Both the position numbers and the translations under genes were made by a program. A DNA stretch of 64,000 nt. Source: Hyphomicrobiales bacterium. Its GTDB lineage: Bacteria > Pseudomonadota > Alphaproteobacteria > Rhizobiales > Beijerinckiaceae. The notes under the pieces were generated by a model that did no database searches, was not told the DNA's origin, and was given only the letters and a program-made list of their open reading frames with translations. Positions 58,850-64,000 of this stretch are shown in pieces. Location of the stretch: contig CAKNFJ010000002.1 of the NCBI GenBank assembly GCA_930633495.1, forward strand, positions 62,001 through 126,000. Direction: 5' to 3'. Within the stretch, counting starts at the first letter, position 1. Each line of letters begins with the position of its first letter.

Positions 58850-59039
58850 AAGGGTTAAACGATGGGAGGTCGTGGATTTCAGCTGAATGCTTCAGCCCCG
58901 GGCCGAGCAGCCGAAGTCCTCTGGGACGCTCAACGGATCGCTTAGCTGGATCTTGGCGAAAGCGTCGATATTGAGGAGGTCCTGGGAAAACGCCCGTGTA
59001 ATTGGCGACGCAGCCGAACAGCGAGCGCCCATCACCTGA

Positions 59040-59321
59040 TCATCGAGAGCGCGGCAGGATCACACCATGCTTCGAGGCAAACACCACGACATCGCCGGTA
59101 AGGCTATTCAGATCTTTGAGCATCGAAGCCAGCTGATCGCCGTCAGCGTAGGTCTTCAGATTGCTTTGGAAGTCATCGGGAACCTCTAACCCCCGACCGA
59201 CGGCAAGATCTGTCACCACAGCGGCCAGGACTTCGATCCGGCCCTGACGCCTTCCTTGCTCCCTCCCCTCATCGCGAGCCTTGCGGCAAGCGATCAGTTC
59301 GCTCAAAAGTGCGTTGGCCAC
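59040..59321 (-). CDS. Rpn-type C-terminal-like protein, 93 aa
   Basis: GTG at 59321. CRKARDEGREQGRRQGRIEV is the charged (E/D)GREQGR repeat seen at the C-terminus of Rpn/PD-(D/E)xK transposase-like proteins. The nuclease half is absent, so this may be a remnant or independent small protein. Downstream of 59333-60949 by 11 bases on the same strand. Confidence 0.6.
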   Translation of the reverse strand: MANALLSELIACRKARDEGREQGRRQGRIEVLAAVVTDLAVGRGLEVPDDFQSNLKTYADGDQLASMLKDLNSLTGDVVVFASKHGVILPRSR

Positions 59322-59332
59322 CAGTTTCCCTC

Positions 59333-60949
59333 TTAGCCTGGCTTCGGACCTTCGACCTTCTGGACCATCCCGGTCGACCGCGCCTCCTTGAAGAGGTTGT
59401 TCAGGATGCGAGTGCTCGTTGGGTATCCGCCATGCGGAACGGGAAGGCGGCCGCTCGCTTTCCGGTGAAGGTTCAGCAGCGCGACGAATTCTTCCGTGCT
59501 TCCGGCACCGAACTCTTCCTCATGCTCGGAGCTCCAGTTCGCGGCCGGCAGTCCGCTGTAGTCGGGCCTCCACTTCCGTTCGAGGGCCTGGGCAGCCAAC
59601 CGATCCGCTGCTTCTGCCTGACGCCGCGCCTCCTCTGCACGGAGCCGAGCGACTTCCTCCGCGCGAAGCCGAGCAGCCTCCTCCGCATGCAGCCTTGAAG
59701 CATCCATGCGGGCTTTCTTGATCGCGCCCAGCCCTCCTGAACTCGCCGTGGGCGCGGGAGAAGCTCTCGGTGACAGCGTAGGTGTGACAGCCGGTCTGGG
59801 GAGGACGAGCGGCGCAAATTTGGTGACGGATGCGACCATGACCGGATCGAAGCCGATCTTGGTGGGTGGTTTTGGAGTCGGAGGCGGAGCAGCAGGCTTT
59901 CGCCCTCTCGATGGCGGCGCAGGCTCGCGCTTCGGCTCCGGAGGAGGCTTGCGTGTGTCAAACGGCATTTTCCCGAAGCCGATGACCTCCGGGTCTTCGA
60001 CATACGGGACTGGCTCCGACTCCTTCTCAGGATGCGGGAATTTGAACTGGATTCCGTGCGGAAGGATCTCTTCTTTGTCCCGCTTGTTGTCGATGCGGAT
60101 AGGCGTGGGATCGGTCGGCGACCAGAAGCCGTCATCGATCGCCTCATCGAGGAATTTCAAGCAATTCGCGAATTCTTGTTCGAGGTCCTGCAGCCGCGGC
60201 CCATCAGGACGATAGAGCGTCTGCGCAGCTTTCTCCGCCCGGAACCAGGACGCTGATCCGCGGGCGCCGTGCTGCGCATTCCAGATCTCGTCCGCCGAAA
60301 AGCCTGCCCATGAGCGTTGATCGCGCAGATCCTCGTCGAAGCGAGCTTTCCTTATCCCTGTGGGGTCGAGGAAGCGTATCCGCGACGCCAACCCCTCCTG
60401 GCCGTACTCGACGCCGATCTGATGCATCATCGAAACATCGAAGTGCTCGGCAAACTGCTTGACGACTTCGGCGAACGCCAAACCGACGAACTCGTATGCG
60501 ACACTCGCGGCGCGCCGTTTTTCCGGGTCGTCGGAAGCGAACAGGGCATCGAGCTTCCCAACGTCCCGTATCCAGAGGATGCGGCTCGCTTCACCGCGCT
60601 TCCACTCGGGCGCCTCGTCGAGATGAAGGTCGCCAACCCTGATTTTTCGATGGGCTTCAACGACGAGATTGCCGCGCCAGTTCACGACCGCCGCAATGAG
60701 CAGCCTTGGCTTGCCTCCCCCCGGGACTTTGTCTGCGATAACCCTCGGCAGCAGGTCTTCCGGTGCCGTCGTCTCGAACGACCCCTCAATTGCGTCCTCG
60801 CAGTTCTGAAAGAGCTTCTCCAGGCCAAAGCCGACCGTTGTCTCGTCGTCGGCGTTCGTCCGCTTCAATTTCTCAGCGTCGACTGCGGCGAAGATACGAT
60901 CACGCTCTGCGTCGGTGAACTCCGTCAGGATCGTCACCCCATTGTTCAT
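59333..60949 (-). CDS. Hypothetical protein; C-terminal domain shared with 120-1454
   Basis: 538 residues from ATG 60949, which has GAGGAGCCCC upstream (ATG 60997 is an alternative). A ~350-residue N-terminal part, then a Pro-rich linker (PPPEPKREPAPPSRGRKPAA) and a charged helix with RLRAEE repeats. It ends in the domain with EFGAGSTEEFVALL and GRLPVPHGGYPTS shared with 120-1454. Also similar in the middle (HFDVSMMHQIGVEYGQEGLA versus HFDMAVDMHIALL), so the two are full paralogs with different linkers. Confidence 0.8.
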   Translation of the reverse strand: MNNGVTILTEFTDAERDRIFAAVDAEKLKRTNADDETTVGFGLEKLFQNCEDAIEGSFETTAPEDLLPRVIADKVPGGGKPRLLIAAVVNWRGNLVVEAHRKIRVGDLHLDEAPEWKRGEASRILWIRDVGKLDALFASDDPEKRRAASVAYEFVGLAFAEVVKQFAEHFDVSMMHQIGVEYGQEGLASRIRFLDPTGIRKARFDEDLRDQRSWAGFSADEIWNAQHGARGSASWFRAEKAAQTLYRPDGPRLQDLEQEFANCLKFLDEAIDDGFWSPTDPTPIRIDNKRDKEEILPHGIQFKFPHPEKESEPVPYVEDPEVIGFGKMPFDTRKPPPEPKREPAPPSRGRKPAAPPPTPKPPTKIGFDPVMVASVTKFAPLVLPRPAVTPTLSPRASPAPTASSGGLGAIKKARMDASRLHAEEAARLRAEEVARLRAEEARRQAEAADRLAAQALERKWRPDYSGLPAANWSSEHEEEFGAGSTEEFVALLNLHRKASGRLPVPHGGYPTSTRILNNLFKEARSTGMVQKVEGPKPG

Positions 60950-61006
60950 GGGGCTCCTCGCGCGTTGCTGCTCATCGGATGTCGTGCGAATGGTCATGAT
61001 GCCACC

Positions 61007-61495
61007 TCAAGGGCGCAGCGGAAGCCCGCCGACGAGCTCGGGCCGGCGATCGCGGAGATAGTCGAGGACGTCGGCGACCTGGATCGTGCACGAGTCGTAG
61101 CGGTTTGGCGTCCCCGCGCAGATCGACCAGGTTCCGCCCGCGTCGCTCGCGAGCTCAGCACAAAGGTCCGGGGTGAGTTCGAAGGCTTCATGGCCGGTCA
61201 CGGCGCCGAGGAACTGGATGACCTCTCTGGCGCCGTTGTCACGCGGCTCGATGCGGATGCGGACCTCCCGTTCATAGATGCGCTCGACGTGGCGCTCCGG
61301 CTCCGCAGCCTTGCCGCTCTTCAGCGCCGCGAGCCCCGACGACCGTTTCCAGCCGAGGACCTCGAACACAGCCGGGATTGCCCGCTCGGTCGCTTCGAGC
61401 GCTTCGCGCCGCGCAACGGCCTCGTCGAAGCGCGTGCGCTCCTCAGGCGTCATTGCGGCGCGCTGCCGCTCCAGGATGGCTGCGAAGTCGACCAT
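61007..61495 (-). CDS. Hypothetical protein, 162 aa
   Basis: Starts MVDFAAILERQRAAMTPEER; helical acidic N-terminus, then a beta-rich half (VRIRIEPRDNGAREVIQFLG) and a tail with VADVLDYLRDRRPEL. Lies 57 bases upstream of the 60949 start on the same strand, probably cotranscribed. Family not recognised. Confidence 0.72.
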   Translation of the reverse strand: MVDFAAILERQRAAMTPEERTRFDEAVARREALEATERAIPAVFEVLGWKRSSGLAALKSGKAAEPERHVERIYEREVRIRIEPRDNGAREVIQFLGAVTGHEAFELTPDLCAELASDAGGTWSICAGTPNRYDSCTIQVADVLDYLRDRRPELVGGLPLRP

Positions 61496-61592
61496 GGAAG
61501 GCTCCAGATGGTGCTCTGAGGGTTTTTCGGAGCCTCAAGGCTATCTGCGGGTGTTGAAAGCCAGAAGGAGGGTGTTCTCGCCCGGCTGTCCG

Positions 61593-61832
61593 TCAAACCG
61601 CATCGGACCCGTCGCGTTCTCGCTCGTCGAGAAAAGCCTCAATGTTCACAGCAAGCCGCCAAGCAGCCATGTCGCCATACGTTCTGAGCCGATCGACAAG
61701 AACCCGGAGGCTCGATTCTGTTCTCCTGGGCCTCAGGTGCCAAAAGCACATCGTGCCGTAGCGATCGACCGCTTCGCGGAACCACCTCCCATGCGCCGGT
61801 GTCCACGCATTCTGTGGTTCGGTTTCGATCAT
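61593..61832 (-). CDS. Small hypothetical protein, 79 aa
   Basis: ATG 61832 overlaps the upstream stop in ATGA. MIETEPQNAWTPAHGRWFRE ... DRYGTMCFWHLRPRR: a compact Trp-rich basic protein. Coupled to 61829-62179. The same strand continues with 61007-61495. Confidence 0.65.
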   Translation of the reverse strand: MIETEPQNAWTPAHGRWFREAVDRYGTMCFWHLRPRRTESSLRVLVDRLRTYGDMAAWRLAVNIEAFLDERERDGSDAV

Positions 61833-62179
61833 GGATCGCGCCGCGGCAATCGGGCTCCGACCTCGGCTTCGCTCCACAGACCGTGGCGAGCGAACTCTGC
61901 CTCAAGGTCGATGCTCCGTTCACCGGTTTCGTCGCGAAGCGAGCGATAGGATCGCGCCAGTGTTTCGAGGTCGATTTCGTGCCGCTCAGCAAAGCGAACA
62001 ACAAGCTCCGGGTGGACATCGACGAAGAAGGTCGCGACGTGGACGGTCCAGGAGCCCGCATCGCCTGTCCTGATGCTCTCAGCGAGCGTCTGAGCGTCGA
62101 TGCGGCGCCGATATGGGGCATTCGTGGTCGAAAGAACCAGCAGGTCACCGTCGCGCGTCGTCATGGGGATTGTCGGCAT
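61829..62179 (-). CDS. Hypothetical protein, 116 aa
   Basis: MPTIPMTTRDGDLLVLSTTN and later HEIDLETLARSYRSLRDETG; acidic helical end (GLWSEAEVGARLPRRDP). ATG 62179 or 62164. Coupled to the next gene by ATGA. Family not recognised. Confidence 0.68.
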   Translation of the reverse strand: MPTIPMTTRDGDLLVLSTTNAPYRRRIDAQTLAESIRTGDAGSWTVHVATFFVDVHPELVVRFAERHEIDLETLARSYRSLRDETGERSIDLEAEFARHGLWSEAEVGARLPRRDP

Positions 62180-62219
62180 CCGTTGAGGCCTGCCAAGGGT
62201 AACTCCTCGCCGCGTCTCC

Positions 62220-62453
62220 TCAAAGCAGCCCCTTGCCGGCATCGGTCGCTTCCACCGCGGCCGCCGGCACCAGGCGAGACTTCCCTTCTCGCACGGTCGG
62301 GTGATCGACCATGCGGACCGCTTTCTTCAGCAGGAGCTCGTTGAGCGCGCGCGACAGACCACTCGCCGCGACCTGGCTTTCCAGCACCAAGGTTCGCGCG
62401 CACCATTCGAGGAGCTTGCGTTCGGAACGAGTGAGGTCGGTGGTCATGTGCAT
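62220..62453 (-). CDS. Small winged-helix-like protein, 77 aa
   Basis: MHMTTDLTRSERKLLEWCAR, VLESQVAASGLSRALNELLL, KKAVRMVDHPTVREGKSRLV: three helices and a wing-like strand, as in small DNA-binding proteins. Start chosen at 62453 after GGGG; ATG at 62447 also possible. It could be a regulator of the downstream genes. Confidence 0.62.
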   Translation of the reverse strand: MHMTTDLTRSERKLLEWCARTLVLESQVAASGLSRALNELLLKKAVRMVDHPTVREGKSRLVPAAAVEATDAGKGLL

Positions 62454-62718
62454 GCCCCAGAAGTTTCCACCACATGGATCGCGCCTTGAAGGAACCTGCA
62501 AGAGGAAAGCTGAGGATCTCGGGAATGCGGCGGCGGCCGGCTATAATGAAATAGCGAGAAAATTATAACTCGGGTTCCATGCATTAGCTGCTTGACGACA
62601 CCCGAGGCGACAAAACTTCAATTCCCTGCGGGTCTGCTCAATTGCGCGCATCAAACGAAGCGGCTCTTCACGGATGCGCGAGTATTGCACTATCCACCGA
62701 AATTCGAGGGGGTGCGCT

Positions 62719-62973
62719 GTGTCCAAGCCGTGGATCGTCCGGATGTCCGTAGAAGAGCACTGCGCAGCACTCATCGGCGCGCAGATGATGGTGTGGGCCG
62801 GTGAAGCTGGTGCGCGCCCCTTCTGGGAGAAGCTCCATCACAAGCTCCGGCAACGCGCGCCTGATCTGCATGATCGGCTTCTGCAGCGGGGCGATATCGA
62901 GCCCATCGTTTCGCCGGCCGGGAGCACCCTAGGCTGTAACGAAGTTCTGGTGGGTTGCGATTTCCAGCGTTAG
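62719..62973 (+). CDS. Small hypothetical protein, 84 aa
   Basis: GTG 62719. SKPWIVRMSVEEHCAALIGA then MMVWAGEAGARPFWEKLHHK, helical and basic. Followed 32 bases later by 63006-63239. No recognised motif. Confidence 0.6.
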   Translation: MSKPWIVRMSVEEHCAALIGAQMMVWAGEAGARPFWEKLHHKLRQRAPDLHDRLLQRGDIEPIVSPAGSTLGCNEVLVGCDFQR

Positions 62974-63005
62974 AAACTCCCATAATCGTGCAGGAGCCAA
63001 GTCTG

Positions 63006-63239
63006 ATGGAAGCCTCGAAGATCGGTCCGGACCTGATGGGGCGCCTGCTCAAGGAAGTCGCAGCGTCCGGCGAAGGCCCGGCCTGGATCGAAGCTTGGAA
63101 TGCTCTCGCGTCCAGTGGTTGGTCCGAGGTCGACGCAATGATCGACTCGGTTTTCGAGGGTGACGCTGATACCGCAGCTAAAGTGCGGGATCGCTACCAC
63201 GAGGTCAGGGCATCCCTAGACCCGTCGATGCACCCCTAA
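63006..63239 (+). CDS. Small acidic helical protein, 77 aa
   Basis: ATG 63006 after AGGAG. MEASKIGPDLMGRLLKEVAA then WNALASSGWSEVDAMIDSVF; acidic and helical throughout. Probably cotranscribed with 62719-62973. Unknown role. Confidence 0.65.
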   Translation: MEASKIGPDLMGRLLKEVAASGEGPAWIEAWNALASSGWSEVDAMIDSVFEGDADTAAKVRDRYHEVRASLDPSMHP

Positions 63240-63409
63240 ACAAAGTCATCATCCACAATCCTCAAATTTTACACGACTAATCCTTTATAGATCGCCATCG
63301 CAGAAGCTGAATCAAGGAGCGCATCAAGGATCTTTCGATTTCTGCTTGACACTCGACTGCTGCCGTCGTAGAAGAGGACATCAGGTTGGTTCGTTTGTGA
63401 GGTTTGTTC

Positions 63410-63763
63410 GTGGTCGATTTCGCACAGATGGGTACGGTTCTCGGTGCACAGGCTGCAATCGCGCAGGTGGTGGCCGATGGCGAGCAGACCATCGCTGAGA
63501 AAGACCGCGCGCTTTTCGAGCATCAGGCCGCGCTTACGGTCGAGCAGCTCCACGCTGCCGGTCTCAAGGCGCAGGTTCTGGCTCTCAAAGCGGAGCTCGC
63601 TCGCCTTGATCCCGCCAACCGACTTCTCCGCAAGACCGGTCGTCATTTCAACGACGGCGAGGCGGAGACCGTTCTCAGCCAAGTTTACTACAAGGGCTTC
63701 GACGAGGCCGGCGCGCGGAAACGGGTTCCTAATCCGAGCGCACTGCGAGCTCGCGCCAAATGA
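63410..63763 (+). CDS. Coiled-coil-like hypothetical protein, 117 aa
   Basis: GTG 63410 seven bases after GAGG (TTG 63404 and ATG 63428 are alternatives). A long amphipathic helix (DGEQTIAEKDRALFEHQAAL ... LKAQVLALKAELARLD) and a basic tail. A strong bidirectional terminator follows. Single-gene unit; function unknown. Confidence 0.68.
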   Translation: MVDFAQMGTVLGAQAAIAQVVADGEQTIAEKDRALFEHQAALTVEQLHAAGLKAQVLALKAELARLDPANRLLRKTGRHFNDGEAETVLSQVYYKGFDEAGARKRVPNPSALRARAK

Positions 63764-63819
63764 TGCTGGCGATGTCCTGCCGCTAAGACACTTGCGTGCA
63801 GGAGATTGATGGGATCTCG

Positions 63820-63851
63820 ATGAATAAGGGGGCGCGAGCCCCCTTATTCAT
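63820..63851. terminator. Bidirectional terminator
   Basis: ATGAATAAGGGGG pairs with CCCCCTTATTCAT (13 bp) around six bases. It lies between the stop of 63410-63763 and a convergent minus-strand gene whose stop falls inside it. T-rich on the plus-strand exit. Confidence 0.82.
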
Positions 63852-64000
63852 TTCTGGTCGCCCTCTTGCGTCGGGATAGCTTTCGGCGCCGCCTGACCTG
63901 GCTTTCTGCTGAGCGCCGAGTTCCTCCCCGCGCCCTTCATCATGTTCGCGTTCCCGACGCCCGTGGCCATCGTGGACACACGATGCTCCATGCCGCCGAC
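63848..64000 (-). CDS. C-terminal part of a gene cut by the right edge
   Basis: An open minus-strand frame of 50 codons ends at TGA (complement of 63848-63850). It reads MEHRVSTMATGVGNANMMKG, then a basic tail (SRKPGQAAPKAIPTQEGDQK). Start lies outside. Unknown function. Confidence 0.5.
   Translation of the reverse strand, partial: VGGMEHRVSTMATGVGNANMMKGAGRNSALSRKPGQAAPKAIPTQEGDQK

Overview
The window is high-GC DNA (roughly 60-65% G+C by eye). It has MucR/Ros and LuxR-type regulators, DUF4403, a PspA/YqiJ/flotillin set and many small hypothetical genes packed with 4-base ATGA/GTGA overlaps. This suggests an extrachromosomal element (megaplasmid, chromid or large phage-plasmid) of an alphaproteobacterium, most likely Hyphomicrobiales. 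I see no rRNA, replication gene, virion structural gene or complete transposon. Most proteins are recognisable only as accessory hypotheticals.

Layout. 1-2.3 kb: hypothetical genes. 2.38-4.36 kb: an array of nine minus-strand tRNA genes (3 Leu, 5 Ser, 1 Tyr), interrupted at 3.26-4.15 kb by a block of tandem RNA-like hairpin units. Each main unit is about 70-95 nt, closed by a 5-9 bp stem and built around up to three anticodon-arm-like hairpins. 4.5-7.6 kb: terminator, small gene, promoter, then an RNA ligase and an HD-Pnk end-healing enzyme that together form an RNA-repair pair. 7.6-18.8 kb: hypotheticals, a GHKL-ATPase/metalloprotease fusion, a PD-(D/E)xK-like protein, two metallophosphoesterases, a Pth2 peptidyl-tRNA hydrolase and a MucR-led operon. 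19.1-19.6 kb: a second tRNA cluster (Ala, Asn, Ile, initiator Met) behind a good promoter. 20-23.8 kb: three tandem paralogs of unknown function. 24-33.4 kb: hypotheticals, a pentapeptide-like protein, an M48-like secreted protease and a kinase-like protein. 33.9-37.4 kb: a TnpB N-terminal remnant reading in frame into a PspA-YqiJ-flotillin operon, behind a strong and probably leaderless promoter with an embedded operator. 37.5-43.3 kb: exported or membrane-anchored proteins including DUF4403 and Sel1 repeats. 43.4-51.1 kb: LuxR regulator with an upstream 20-bp dyad, a third metallophosphoesterase operon and an orphan HipA kinase. 51.2-64 kb: a long, tightly overlapping operon of phage/plasmid-type hypotheticals and smaller units.

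How it may fit together. The element carries 13 tRNA genes, an RNA ligase beside a 5'/3' end-healing enzyme, and a peptidyl-tRNA hydrolase. This suggests it maintains or protects translation. The hairpin array lies inside the serine-tRNA cluster. On the tRNA strand its loops mimic Ser UCN anticodon loops (NGA). My leading hypothesis, which is inference, is a tRNA-protection system: spare tRNAs, repair enzymes and possibly decoy anticodon arms acting against an anticodon- or tRNA-targeting nuclease. All function calls rest on motif reading by eye; no database search was possible.
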